Assembly: GCF_004208515.1 (NCBI RefSeq)
Contig: NZ_SGIM01000004.1
Coordinates: 124,001 to 188,000, forward strand
Direction of reading: 5' to 3'
DNA length: 64,000 nt
From: Acinetobacter halotolerans
GTDB taxonomy: Bacteria; Pseudomonadota; Gammaproteobacteria; Pseudomonadales; Moraxellaceae
Part shown: positions 14,273-22,920 of the stretch, in pieces
Layout: each line of letters starts with the position of its first letter
Position numbering within the stretch: position 1 is the first letter of the stretch
Program-made: the position numbers and the translations under genes
Notes under the pieces: model-generated
The model's input: the letters and a program-made list of their open reading frames with translations, nothing else
The model's database searches: none
What the model was told of the DNA's origin: nothing

Positions 14273-15363
14273 CTATCCCAATTAAGCGTCGTGAACCTGG
14301 TCTAGGTGAGTTTGAAGAAACAGACAAAATCGGCTTTGAGCACGGTGGAACAAATGCAAGCAGTTTGCTTGAGGCTCAAGATAATCTTGGTATTTCATCC
14401 AAAGCCGAGCAATCAGATTTTTCAAGCCTGTTAAATGACGTTGTGGACCTGACAGAAGAAGTAGCAACTAAAGCAGATGCCGCAGCAGTAAATCAGGCAC
14501 TCTCGTTAAAAGCTGATCTAGTTGACGGAGTAATCCCAGCAGCTCAATTGCCTAGTTTTGTTGATGATGTACTGAATGGAACATACATTGATGACGAAAC
14601 ATTCAATGATGAAAATGACGACCCATACACACCTGAAGATGGCAAGATCTATGTAGATACCACGACGAACAAAACATACCGTTGGAGTGGATCAATATAT
14701 GTTGAAATCGGTGGGGGTGGTGTAGCACTTGGGGAGACAGCATCTACAGCTTATCGTGGTGATCGAGGCAAAGATGCCTATGATCATAGTTTGAGTCAAG
14801 GCAACCCACACAACACCACAACGAGTGAAATCACAGAAGGTAGCAAACTTTTCTTTACAGCAGATAGAGTGCGACAAACAACACTCGACGGCTTTAGTGC
14901 ATCAACAGCAACATCAATTACAGCAGCAGATAATGTGCTGCAAGCATTAGGCAAAGCACAAGGGCAGCTTAATAAAGCTTGGGCGCCAACTTGGGTAAAT
15001 GCTGACACGATTGGCACGTTATTTTCAGCGATTGATGCACATAATTTACAAGTCGCAAAAATCGATGGAATGTTGTTTTTCCGAGGTTGGTTCAGAAATA
15101 GTACAACTGCAATTCAAACTTCAAACCCAATTCTAGACATCACAGATAGCTCTTATCACGTTCAACATGACAACGTTGATACATTTCAAGCCATATCAAG
15201 CACCTTGCTTTACTGGGGAACGACTAATGGAACAATTCGGCTATCAGTAAACAACTCGACTGGTGTTCAGCAAATTGCAACAACGTCCGTTTTAAATGCC
15301 ACCGCGTCGCACAGAAAAATAGGATCAGGCTTATGGTGCGCAGGCATGCTGAAAAACCCTTAG
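14269..15363 (+). CDS. Tail fibre protein
   Basis: A 364-residue protein with classic fibre modules: ALSLKADLVDGVIPAAQLPSFVDDVLNG, a shaft repeat PEDGKIYVDTTTNKTYRWSGSIYVEIGGG, then LGETASTAYRGDRGKDAYDHS and NPHNTTTSEITEG, all common in phage fibres. The C-terminal 110 residues (WAPTWVNADTIGTLFSAIDAHNLQ onward) would be the receptor-binding tip. It overlaps the stem gene by 4 bases. Host receptor, probably capsule or outer-membrane glycan, is unknown. Confidence 0.8.
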   Translation: MTIPIKRREPGLGEFEETDKIGFEHGGTNASSLLEAQDNLGISSKAEQSDFSSLLNDVVDLTEEVATKADAAAVNQALSLKADLVDGVIPAAQLPSFVDDVLNGTYIDDETFNDENDDPYTPEDGKIYVDTTTNKTYRWSGSIYVEIGGGGVALGETASTAYRGDRGKDAYDHSLSQGNPHNTTTSEITEGSKLFFTADRVRQTTLDGFSASTATSITAADNVLQALGKAQGQLNKAWAPTWVNADTIGTLFSAIDAHNLQVAKIDGMLFFRGWFRNSTTAIQTSNPILDITDSSYHVQHDNVDTFQAISSTLLYWGTTNGTIRLSVNNSTGVQQIATTSVLNATASHRKIGSGLWCAGMLKNP

Positions 15364-15380
15364 TTTGTATGGAGAAAAAA

Positions 15381-15863
15381 ATGGATGCATTAAAGTCATT
15401 AATAAGCTCTGATTCCATTCCAACAGATAAAGACCCGTTTGATTACTATAAAAAAGTATTTGATTTGCAAAAAAGCCTTCTTGAACATGAGCAGTTGGAT
15501 ATACCTGTTGAGCACCATTTTGCACCTGGCAACTATGCACGTGAATGCTTTTTGCCTGCTGGTTCAGTGGTAATTGGAAAAGTTCATAGACATTCTCATG
15601 TAAATATCATTTCAAAAGGCAAGGTAACAGTTGCTACATCTGAGGGTCTGCATGAGTACGAAGCACCCTTGACGTTTATTAGTGAGGCTGGGGCTAAGCG
15701 AGCTTTGATTGTTCACGAGGATACAGTCTGGACTACAGTCCATCCAAATCCAACAGATACACAGGATCTTACACTGATTGAAGCTGATGTGATCGTTCCC
15801 GAATGTGAAGTTGAAGCATTTATTTTAAGTCTGAATCAGGAGAAAATATCATGTCATGGGTAG
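15381..15863 (+). CDS. Cupin-like phage protein
   Basis: A 160-residue protein. ATG 15381 has GGAG 6 bases upstream. The middle has a cupin-type double-stranded beta-helix pattern: CFLPAGSVVIGKVHRHSHVNIISKGKVTVAT and later PLTFISEAGAKRALIVHEDTVWTTVHPN, with histidines that could bind a metal. Such single-domain cupins occur next to tail fibre genes in several phages; the role is not known. It overlaps the following gene by 13 bases. Confidence 0.6.
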   Translation: MDALKSLISSDSIPTDKDPFDYYKKVFDLQKSLLEHEQLDIPVEHHFAPGNYARECFLPAGSVVIGKVHRHSHVNIISKGKVTVATSEGLHEYEAPLTFISEAGAKRALIVHEDTVWTTVHPNPTDTQDLTLIEADVIVPECEVEAFILSLNQEKISCHG

Positions 15864-16804
15864 CAGCAGGAACCGCAGCGGTATCTATTGGTAGCAGCTT
15901 ATATAGTGGTAGTAAAGCTAAAAAAGCAGCTCAAAAGGCAGCAGCAGCACAAGCAGCGGCAGCTAAAGAAGCATCAGGAATTCAAAGTAGCGCATATACA
16001 AATGCCGGCAGCTTACAATCCAATGCCGCAAAACAAGGCGCGGGAATTCTAAGCAAGGGTTATATTGATGCCAATAACGAGTATCGAGGTGGATTTGAAA
16101 CCGCCAACAACACTTTAAATCAAGGTTTTAACCAAGCATCAAGTTACTTAAACCCTTATGCGCAGATGGGAAAACAAGCAAACTCTTTGCTTTCAAAAGG
16201 CTTATCGGATGGAAGTTTGACTCGAGCATTTGGTGCATCAGACTTTCAAGCCGATCCAGGTTATCAGTTTAGACAGCAGCAGGGCATGGATGGCATTCAA
16301 TCAAGTGCTGCTGCGGGCGGTGGCTTGCTTTCAGGTGCGACTTTAAAGGCCTTAAACACTCATAACAGCAATCTAGCAAGTCAAGAATATCAAAACGCGT
16401 ACAACCGCTTCGGTAATGACCAAAATAATGCATACAGTCGCTTGATGGGGGCAACACAGCTTGGTATGGGTGCATCAAACAATCTTAGCAACATGGCATA
16501 CAACAATGCTACCAATATCGCAGGAAATCAAACCACGCTTTCACAATTATTGGCTTCAGGACTGCTTGGATCGTCCAATGCTAATGCAGCAGGTGTGACA
16601 TCATCAGCAGGTTATGAGGCGAACGCACTTGTAAACTCAGCTAATGCAAGGGCACAAGGTCTTTATAATGCAGTAGGGGCAAATACCAACGGTATGATCC
16701 AAAGCTCAAAGATCAGCAATCAAACACTTGCTGATGCGCTGCAACAAGGTTCTCAGGCTGCTGGTGCAATCTATGGACACTACCAAAACAAGAAAACATC
16801 TTAA
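15851..16804 (+). CDS. DNA ejection (internal virion) protein
   Basis: A 317-residue protein rich in Ala, Gly, Ser, Asn and Gln. The N-terminus MSWVAAGTAAVSIGSSLYSGSKAKKAAQKAAAAQAAAAKEA is a hydrophobic stretch followed by an alanine-rich helix, typical of P22 gp7/DNA-transfer-type ejection proteins. The rest is low-complexity, helical, with FRQQQGMDGIQSSAAAGGG. It would be packed in the head and ejected to make a channel through the cell envelope. Called on composition and position. Confidence 0.7.
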   Translation: MSWVAAGTAAVSIGSSLYSGSKAKKAAQKAAAAQAAAAKEASGIQSSAYTNAGSLQSNAAKQGAGILSKGYIDANNEYRGGFETANNTLNQGFNQASSYLNPYAQMGKQANSLLSKGLSDGSLTRAFGASDFQADPGYQFRQQQGMDGIQSSAAAGGGLLSGATLKALNTHNSNLASQEYQNAYNRFGNDQNNAYSRLMGATQLGMGASNNLSNMAYNNATNIAGNQTTLSQLLASGLLGSSNANAAGVTSSAGYEANALVNSANARAQGLYNAVGANTNGMIQSSKISNQTLADALQQGSQAAGAIYGHYQNKKTS

Positions 16805-16815
16805 GGGTGGCTAAA

Positions 16816-18201
16816 ATGCAAGGTACATATTTTAATCCAGAAGCAGTATTTCAGTTAAAGGTCCCAAACTCACAAGGAATTTCTGCTGGGTTTCAACAAG
16901 GCATGCAAATGCAAGATCAGTTTGCACAACAAAAGCAGCAAGCCATGTTGTCACAATTGCTTGCTCAAAATACTGGTGCCGATGGTCAAGTTGATTTAAA
17001 CAAAGCTTTTCAAGCAGTTCAGTCAAACCCTAGGCAAGCGTATCAGCCAGGTATGGTAAATACGCTGGCGGGGCTTATTCAGCAGCAAAATGAATCTCGG
17101 CGTAAGTCATCAAACGATCAGTTGAAGTTTGATGCTGATATTAATAAAACCTACGCTGAAACAGGAAAAATTCAAAACGAGGGTACAGGCAAGGGATTAG
17201 AAAACAGTCAAAAGAGATATGGTGCTTTGAATCAAATATTTCAGTCTGTGGCACAAACTGGCAATAAAAGTAACGCGTTACTGGGTCTAATGCATGCGAA
17301 TCAAGCTGGACTATTGAGCAACGAGGATTTCATGCAACAACGTAGAGTTGTAGAGGCGATGACACCAGAGCAACTAATGGAATATGGAAGCGGTATTAGT
17401 TTTGGCAATGCTAAAGATCCTGCGAGCTTATTATTCACCTCTGCTGATAGCAGGCTAAATAGCGAGACACAGCAGAATATTGCTGGCAATAGATTAGCTT
17501 ATGATTACGCGAATCTAGGTTCGCAAGAGCAACGATTCTATGACGGCTTAGACAACAGCAATATTCAAGCTCAACTAAACCGCGAACAGCAATATGCTTT
17601 GCAAACAGGGCAAGGGAAACTTGTTACTGCCGCAGATGGAAAGTCTTATATTCAAGATTTCTATGGCAACATAACCCCAGCCACTGATGCAAACGGCCAG
17701 CATATTACCAAAAACACAAAATCTACAGAAGATCTGAGGAAAGAATCTGAGCGCTTGCAAAAAATGGAATCAATTTTAACCCAAGCAGAGTCGCTAATAG
17801 GTAAATCAACGAGCTCGGGCGCAGGCGCATTACTCGATGCTGGGGCTGGATTCTTTGGGGCATCACCGCAGGGCGCGGATAATCTAGCAGCACTAAAAGC
17901 ACTGCAAGGTGCTTTGGTTATGATGATGCCTCGAATGGAAGGGCCGCAATCTGATAAAGATGTTCAACTTTATCGCGAGATGGCTGGTCGACTGGGAGAA
18001 GCAATTCCTGTCAGTCAGCGTATGGAGGCAATCAAAGTTATTCGTGATTTAAACGCCAAATACGCTGATATTCAGGGCGTGTCTAGTAGCCAGCAACGAC
18101 CTAGTACGCAATATATGCCTGCAACAAAAAGTGATTTAGAGAAAGCAGCGAAAGAACTTGGTATGACACCACAAGAGGTGATGAAATTCTTGCGGCCATA
18201 A
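16816..18201 (+). CDS. Second DNA ejection-type protein
   Basis: A 461-residue protein starting at ATG 16816 (AAGGGTGG well spaced; the GTG at 16807 is too close to it). It is glutamine- and alanine-rich (FQQGMQMQDQFAQQKQQAM) with long helices, and it ends TKSDLEKAAKELGMTPQEVMKFLRP. It lies between two other ejection-type genes, as gp20 does in the P22 gp7-gp20-gp16 set. No sharp sequence motif is visible, so the assignment is by order and composition. Confidence 0.6.
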   Translation: MQGTYFNPEAVFQLKVPNSQGISAGFQQGMQMQDQFAQQKQQAMLSQLLAQNTGADGQVDLNKAFQAVQSNPRQAYQPGMVNTLAGLIQQQNESRRKSSNDQLKFDADINKTYAETGKIQNEGTGKGLENSQKRYGALNQIFQSVAQTGNKSNALLGLMHANQAGLLSNEDFMQQRRVVEAMTPEQLMEYGSGISFGNAKDPASLLFTSADSRLNSETQQNIAGNRLAYDYANLGSQEQRFYDGLDNSNIQAQLNREQQYALQTGQGKLVTAADGKSYIQDFYGNITPATDANGQHITKNTKSTEDLRKESERLQKMESILTQAESLIGKSTSSGAGALLDAGAGFFGASPQGADNLAALKALQGALVMMMPRMEGPQSDKDVQLYREMAGRLGEAIPVSQRMEAIKVIRDLNAKYADIQGVSSSQQRPSTQYMPATKSDLEKAAKELGMTPQEVMKFLRP

Positions 18202-18212
18202 TCTAAAACAGG

Positions 18213-18247
18213 TTATTCTTTCTCCTTAAACTTTGGGGAAAGAATAA
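18213..18247 (+). promoter_or_regulatory. 13-bp hairpin covering the lipoprotein ribosome site
   Basis: 18213-18225 pairs with 18235-18247 over 13 base pairs (one T-G wobble), with a 9-base loop. The 3' arm contains the GGGGA ribosome site and the A of the ATG at 18247. It is not followed by a T-run, so it is not a terminator; it should repress translation initiation. Confidence 0.6.
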
Positions 18248-18609
18248 TGAAAAAACTAATTTCAGTAGCTGGATTGACAGTCGTCTTGAGTGCATGTGCA
18301 ACCGCGCCAGTAGTACCAATAGGTACAAACACTTATTTAATATCACAAACTTCGGCAGGTGGTGTTTTTACCAATAATAGCAAACTAAAGTCAGATGTTC
18401 TTTTAAGGGCGAACGCTTTTGCAGAGAGCAAAGGTAAAGTAGCGATTCCAGTTACATCGACCGCCAAGTCTGCCATACCAGGAAGAATGGCGAGTTTTGA
18501 ATATCAATTTACGCTAGTTGATAAGAACGACCCAAGGGCTACTGGTGGGGAGATCAAATCAACCCCTGATAATATCGAAGAACGAAGAATAGTATTAAAA
18601 CAAGAATAA
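18247..18609 (+). CDS. Phage-encoded lipoprotein
   Basis: A 120-residue protein with a lipoprotein signal: MKK, hydrophobic core, lipobox LSAC (cysteine 17). The mature part (TYLISQTSAGGVFTNNSKLKSDVLLRANAFAESKGK) is soluble and resembles small Acinetobacter outer-membrane lipoproteins of unknown function. It lies inside the ejection gene block but is not a structural type, so it may be a lysogenic-conversion gene or superinfection-exclusion lipoprotein; that is inference. A hairpin covers its start. Confidence 0.65.
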   Translation: MKKLISVAGLTVVLSACATAPVVPIGTNTYLISQTSAGGVFTNNSKLKSDVLLRANAFAESKGKVAIPVTSTAKSAIPGRMASFEYQFTLVDKNDPRATGGEIKSTPDNIEERRIVLKQE

Positions 18610-18623
18610 CGGGAGGAGATGAA

Positions 18624-18854
18624 ATGATATGGGTACTATTTATACTATTAATATACGTAGTTTATTATTTAAAAAAATCAAGGGATGATATCAAAAATCT
18701 ATATAGGCAAATTGAGAAAAAGGATGAGCTTCTGCGGGACTTGATGCTTAAAAACACCAATGACTTCAATAGGAGTCAAGAAGGCTTAAAGAATAGATGC
18801 TCTAATTTGCACAAGAGATTAGTTGAGGTTGAAAAGCGTCAAAGTGGTTATTAA
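18624..18854 (+). CDS. Small membrane protein with coiled coil
   Basis: A 76-residue protein with a strong ribosome site (GGGAGGAG, 18611-18618). Residues 2-16 (IWVLFILLIYVVYYL) form one membrane segment; the rest is a charged coiled coil (IKNLYRQIEKKDELLRDL...). The topology is like that of inner-membrane spanins or anchoring proteins. It sits 14 bases after the lipoprotein, so the two might work as a pair. No family is recognised. Confidence 0.55.
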   Translation: MIWVLFILLIYVVYYLKKSRDDIKNLYRQIEKKDELLRDLMLKNTNDFNRSQEGLKNRCSNLHKRLVEVEKRQSGY

Positions 18855-18990
18855 GGACTTTACCCACCCAATTTACGCCAATCCAGTTATGGACATGTGG
18901 GAATTCTTTGAAGAAAACTCTTATTTTAGACTTCTGAGGTATGAGCCGATTAAGGACGGTATTAGAGCCTTTTACGTAATTCCAAATTAG
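18844..18990 (+). CDS. Candidate small ORF overlapping upstream gene
   Basis: A GTG at 18844 gives 48 codons ending at TAG 18988; the frame is also open to a TTG at 18829. The product (VIKDFTHPIYANPVMDMWEFFEENSYFRLLRYEPIKDGIRAFYVIPN) looks like a folded protein and fills the gap to the terminator. GAGG lies at 18825-18828, a poor distance from either start. Function unknown; start uncertain. Confidence 0.45.
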   Translation: MVIKDFTHPIYANPVMDMWEFFEENSYFRLLRYEPIKDGIRAFYVIPN

Positions 18991-19009
18991 CACCTTCGGG
19001 TGCTTTTTT
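18989..19009 (+). terminator. Intrinsic terminator with TTCG loop
   Basis: AGCACC/GGTGCT stem (18989-18994, 18999-19004) with loop TTCG, followed by five more T (19005-19009). Confidence 0.85.
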
Positions 19010-19027
19010 ATTACCCAAGGAAAAGTT

Positions 19028-21640
19028 ATGGCAACAAGACAGCAAATTGAACAAATGCTTGGCAATCCAAATGTGAGAAAAATGCTTGATTTGATTGCCA
19101 AAACTGAGGGCGTAGCTCATGGATACAACACCCTGTTCGGCAATCAACGTATCGACAACCTTTCTGCTCACCCAAACATAAGAAAACAATTTAAACAAAC
19201 CGATGGCAAGACTAACTATACAACAGCAGCAGGCCGCTACCAGTTTCTAAAAAACACATGGGATGGTTTAGCTAAACAGTATGGACTAAATGACTTCTCA
19301 TCAAAATCTCAAGACGTTGGGGCAATTGCATTGCTCGCTCAAAACGGTGCTTTACCCCATGTTTTGAAAGGTGATTTCAATACCGCAATTCAAAAGTCTG
19401 GAGGTACATGGGCTTCTTTACCTTCATCCCCTTATGCTCAGCCGAAAAAGTCTTGGGAGCAAACTAATAAATTATTGGGAAGCCAACAAACACATACAGG
19501 AGTGCACAAAGTGACAACAAGAGCATTGAATGCAAACGACATTGTAAATCTTGTGCGTCAAAAACAACCACAACAAAAACCACCATCAAGCGGAACATCA
19601 GGTTTAAATGCAGCGCAAATAGTCGCACTTGTTAAAGAACAGCAGCGCTCTAATTTCAAGCCTTTTGATTGGAAGGCATCAGAGAAAGAGGCTACAGCAA
19701 AGCAAGCCAATGAAGCAGGGCCGACCAAGTTTTGGGAGTCGGCTTTGCTTGGTGTTTCTGATCTGGGAGCAGGGGTTTTACAAGGAACATCCTATGCCGC
19801 CGACAAGATCAGTAGTGGCGTAAATTCGGTTCTAGGAACAAATCTTGATACTGGTTCTTATGATCGAGTAACCAAGAAACGTACCGCAGTAGATGAGTGG
19901 CATGAAGCGCGCAGACAAGCACACGACCAAGGTTATGATGTGACACGTCTTGGGGGGCAAATTGCAGCAACAGCACCCATGGCAGCACTTGGGAGAACAT
20001 ATCAGGGCGCTAAAGTACTTTCAGGTGCTGGTGCACGAGTAGCTGGACAAAACGCAGCAGTAGGTGCGGCAATGGGTGGCGTAGGATTTGCTGAGGATGC
20101 AAACCAACGACTAGGAAATACAGCTTTAGGGGCTATTGGTGGCGCAGCAGGTGGTGCATTAGGAGAAAAAATCGGTCAAGGTGTTACAGCAATTGCTAGA
20201 AAAGTTAAACCTCAAAATACACAGAAAATACTTCAGCAGATTGATGAGAAACTTGATAAGGCATTGCAGCAGCAGGGCATGAGCTTGGGTGAGCTTTCGG
20301 ATGATGTTGTGCGAGGACTAAGATCTGATGCTGAAAAGTTGCTTAAATCAGGAAAGGATTTAAATGCTGATGCGGTTGCACGTAAAGCTGTGCTTGACCG
20401 ACTCGGATTAAAAGGGACGAGGGCGCAGGTAAGTGGTAATGCACAAGACTGGCAAAAACAAGCAGAATTGGCAAAAATCAGTGGCTCAGGTGATCAGCTC
20501 AGAGATAAGTTAATCGATGATAATGTGCAGCTTCAACGCTTATTAAATGAAGCCACTGAAAAAACTGGTGGAAAGGCAACAGATCAATATGGGGCAATGA
20601 AAAATGCTCTTGATTCTGTAAACACCCAACTTCAACAAAATAAAGGCTTCATCGGTGCAGCGTACGATGTAGCAAGAAAGGCTGATGGCAATAACATTGT
20701 ACTGGATGGTCGTGGCTTTGCGAATGACGCTTTTACGAAACTCGACGAACAATATGCAGCTACAAGTTTGCCTGCTGGCATTCAAAAGATTCTAAAGGAT
20801 GTGGCAGACAATCCTGATAAGTTCACTCTTGGAAAATCTGAAGAACTAATTAAGATTCTCAATAGAGAGTACAAATCATCTTTACAAATGGGGCAACCAA
20901 CAAGCGCAACACACTCAATCGGTCTTGTTCGTGATGCGCTGGAAGGTCGACAAAAGGAAGCAATGCAGGGGATTTTGTCGAGCGGAAATGATGCTGCTCA
21001 AGCATATCAATTTGCACGGCAAGCCAATAAATTTAATATGGAGCAGATTGAGGGAATGCCGCTTCTTCAAGATGCAAGAAAAGGTATAGAGCCTGATAAA
21101 TTATTCAATAAACACATATTGAATGGCAACGTTAAAGAGCTAGACAAAACAATTGATTTGCTTAACAACATTAATCCTCAAGCGGTTGGCGATATAAAGC
21201 AACAGGTGCTTGAGTATATTTCTAGTAAAGCTGTCAATCAAAACGGTCAGTTCAGTCCTGCTGGCATGAAGCGAGCACTTGATGCAATTAGTGATCGACG
21301 CTTGCAGACAATGTTCAGTACAGATGAGCTTAAAAACATTAAGGACATTAGCAAGGCTGGTCATTATCTAGTAACTCAACCACCGCACTCCTACGTCAAT
21401 AATTCAAATACAGCTTCGGCAGTCATGAATTATTTCAGCGGCATTATTAATAAGCCAGGTGTAAGAATGTTGCTTGCACCAATCAAGGATGTTCAAGACA
21501 GTAGGGCTGTTAATCAAGCGTTAAGCCCTGATCTATCAGGGCGACAATTACTGCAATCACTAACTCAACAAGAGCGAGCATTGATTGATCGATTAGTACG
21601 AGCTGGTGTCATAACTGGTGCTGAAACAAGCAATCAGTAA
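19028..21640 (+). CDS. Large ejection protein with lambda R-like transglycosylase domain
   Basis: An 870-residue protein. Residues 15-150 match the lambda R endolysin (GH104-like lytic transglycosylase): LDLIAKTEGVAHGYNT with the likely catalytic E27, TTAAGRYQFLKNTWD, FSSKSQDVGAIALLAQNGALP, WASLPSSPYAQ. After a linker come repeats NANDIVNLVRQ and NAAQIVALVKE (about 170-205), a glycine/alanine-rich membrane-active-looking stretch (about 310-395) and a long helical region. This suits a virion protein that is injected and locally opens peptidoglycan during DNA entry, taking the place of P22 gp16. It has its own ribosome site (AAGG) after the terminator. Confidence 0.8.
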   Translation: MATRQQIEQMLGNPNVRKMLDLIAKTEGVAHGYNTLFGNQRIDNLSAHPNIRKQFKQTDGKTNYTTAAGRYQFLKNTWDGLAKQYGLNDFSSKSQDVGAIALLAQNGALPHVLKGDFNTAIQKSGGTWASLPSSPYAQPKKSWEQTNKLLGSQQTHTGVHKVTTRALNANDIVNLVRQKQPQQKPPSSGTSGLNAAQIVALVKEQQRSNFKPFDWKASEKEATAKQANEAGPTKFWESALLGVSDLGAGVLQGTSYAADKISSGVNSVLGTNLDTGSYDRVTKKRTAVDEWHEARRQAHDQGYDVTRLGGQIAATAPMAALGRTYQGAKVLSGAGARVAGQNAAVGAAMGGVGFAEDANQRLGNTALGAIGGAAGGALGEKIGQGVTAIARKVKPQNTQKILQQIDEKLDKALQQQGMSLGELSDDVVRGLRSDAEKLLKSGKDLNADAVARKAVLDRLGLKGTRAQVSGNAQDWQKQAELAKISGSGDQLRDKLIDDNVQLQRLLNEATEKTGGKATDQYGAMKNALDSVNTQLQQNKGFIGAAYDVARKADGNNIVLDGRGFANDAFTKLDEQYAATSLPAGIQKILKDVADNPDKFTLGKSEELIKILNREYKSSLQMGQPTSATHSIGLVRDALEGRQKEAMQGILSSGNDAAQAYQFARQANKFNMEQIEGMPLLQDARKGIEPDKLFNKHILNGNVKELDKTIDLLNNINPQAVGDIKQQVLEYISSKAVNQNGQFSPAGMKRALDAISDRRLQTMFSTDELKNIKDISKAGHYLVTQPPHSYVNNSNTASAVMNYFSGIINKPGVRMLLAPIKDVQDSRAVNQALSPDLSGRQLLQSLTQQERALIDRLVRAGVITGAETSNQ

Positions 21641-21659
21641 ATACTATACCCATCGCAAG

Positions 21660-21680
21660 CCGCCTTAATTGGCGGTTTTT
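21660..21680 (+). terminator. Intrinsic terminator, TTAATT loop
   Basis: CCGCC (21660-21664), loop TTAATT, GGCGG (21671-21675), five T. Confidence 0.85.
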
Positions 21681-21700
21681 CTATTTATAAAGGTGAAAAA

Positions 21701-22600
21701 ATGGCAGCAGCATATCCACTTGCGCCAGTGAAATACCGCGCGTTTGATAATAATGGCGAGCCATTAATTGGCGGTCAAGTCTTTGCATATGAGTCGGGCA
21801 GCACAACAGAACCAAAAGACACATATCCAGATCGTTCTATGGAAAGCCTTAATACATGGCCAGTGATACTTGATGACACAGGTAGCGCAGCAATCTACAT
21901 CTCTGGTGATTATTATTTTCGAGTACTTGACGCAGATGGTAATTTAATCGAGGAGGGAGATGGTATATCTGACCCCGAATCGGTTGCGCAAGCTTTAATT
22001 GATGGCACATCGGGCGGTTCGAACAACATAGAACAACGTGTTGCTGATCTTGAAGATGCACGTGATGAACATACTGATCAGATCAACGATTTAATTGACG
22101 ATACGTCACTACTACGTACCGATCTCAATAAAGAAGTTGAAATAGATCGAGACGCAGCAATTGACGCAGCAATTGAAGCTTTGTCTCAAACATTTGATGA
22201 ACAGCTATCGCAAGCGATAGAAAGCATGCGCATTAAAGTTGGTGATATTTATATCTCCCTAACCGCAACGGATCCAAATTCACGGCTGGGATATGGTACA
22301 TGGGAACTTGTTTCAAAAGGCAAGGCAATAGTTGGTCTGTCTGATCAATCCCTTGATCCAGCTTGGACCAAAATTCTCGGCGGTACATTTGGGGCATATC
22401 TACACACTTTGGCTATAAATGAATTGCCAGCACACAACCATGCAGTAGGATTTTCAACAAGCACAGCAGGCAGTGGAACAATTGACGGAAAATCAAGCGG
22501 GGTAGACGGAACAAATAATACAGAAAATACAGGTGGGGGCGAACCACACAACAACGTACAGCCATCAATGGTCTTTGCAATTTGGCGACGAACTGCATAA
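21701..22600 (+). CDS. Tail fibre protein with head-binding-like N-terminus and collar-type tip
   Basis: A 299-residue protein. Residues 1-90 (YPLAPVKYRAFDNNGEPLIGGQVFAYESGSTTEPKDTYPDRS ... NTWPVILDDTGSAAIYISGDYYFRVLDADG) match the N-terminal attachment domain common to podovirus spikes and fibres. A short coiled coil follows (RVADLEDARDEHTDQIN). The C-terminal 120 residues are a phage collar/short-fibre tip: RLGYGTWELV, INELPAHNHAVG, GGGEPHNNVQPSMVFAIWRRTA. It probably binds the receptor. The lysis cassette begins 15 bases later. Confidence 0.85.
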   Translation: MAAAYPLAPVKYRAFDNNGEPLIGGQVFAYESGSTTEPKDTYPDRSMESLNTWPVILDDTGSAAIYISGDYYFRVLDADGNLIEEGDGISDPESVAQALIDGTSGGSNNIEQRVADLEDARDEHTDQINDLIDDTSLLRTDLNKEVEIDRDAAIDAAIEALSQTFDEQLSQAIESMRIKVGDIYISLTATDPNSRLGYGTWELVSKGKAIVGLSDQSLDPAWTKILGGTFGAYLHTLAINELPAHNHAVGFSTSTAGSGTIDGKSSGVDGTNNTENTGGGEPHNNVQPSMVFAIWRRTA

Positions 22601-22614
22601 TTTTGGGGAAGTCT

Positions 22615-22920
22615 ATGTGGGAAGAGTTTTTAAAATACACAAAAGAAATATACGAGGCGTTTGGGATTGCGTTTGCTTCGTTCTTGATGGCGTTCACGAT
22701 GGCATTGATACGAACTAAACGGAAGCATGGCAAAGCAGACTGGTTAGAGGCGGGCATGTGTGGTCTGTTTGCCGTGGGTACTTGGTCTTTGCTGATGTGG
22801 TTTAACGTACCAGAAATGGTGGCAGTGGGGGCGGCTTCGGCAATTGGATTTAAAGGCACACATTTTGTAAGTGATTTAATTGATAAAAAGACAGGTGGAG
22901 ATAATGAAATTAATCGATAA
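22615..22920 (+). CDS. Holin, lambda S-like family
   Basis: A 101-residue protein from ATG 22615 with GGGGA upstream. Two or three membrane segments are visible: FGIAFASFLMAFTMALI, then MCGLFAVGTWSLLMWF and a C-terminal hydrophobic VAVGAASAIGFKG, separated by basic RTKRKHGKAD. Length and pattern fit the Phage_holin_3 (lambda S type) family. It would make inner-membrane holes that release the endolysin. Its end overlaps the next gene by 17 bases. Confidence 0.8.
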   Translation: MWEEFLKYTKEIYEAFGIAFASFLMAFTMALIRTKRKHGKADWLEAGMCGLFAVGTWSLLMWFNVPEMVAVGAASAIGFKGTHFVSDLIDKKTGGDNEINR

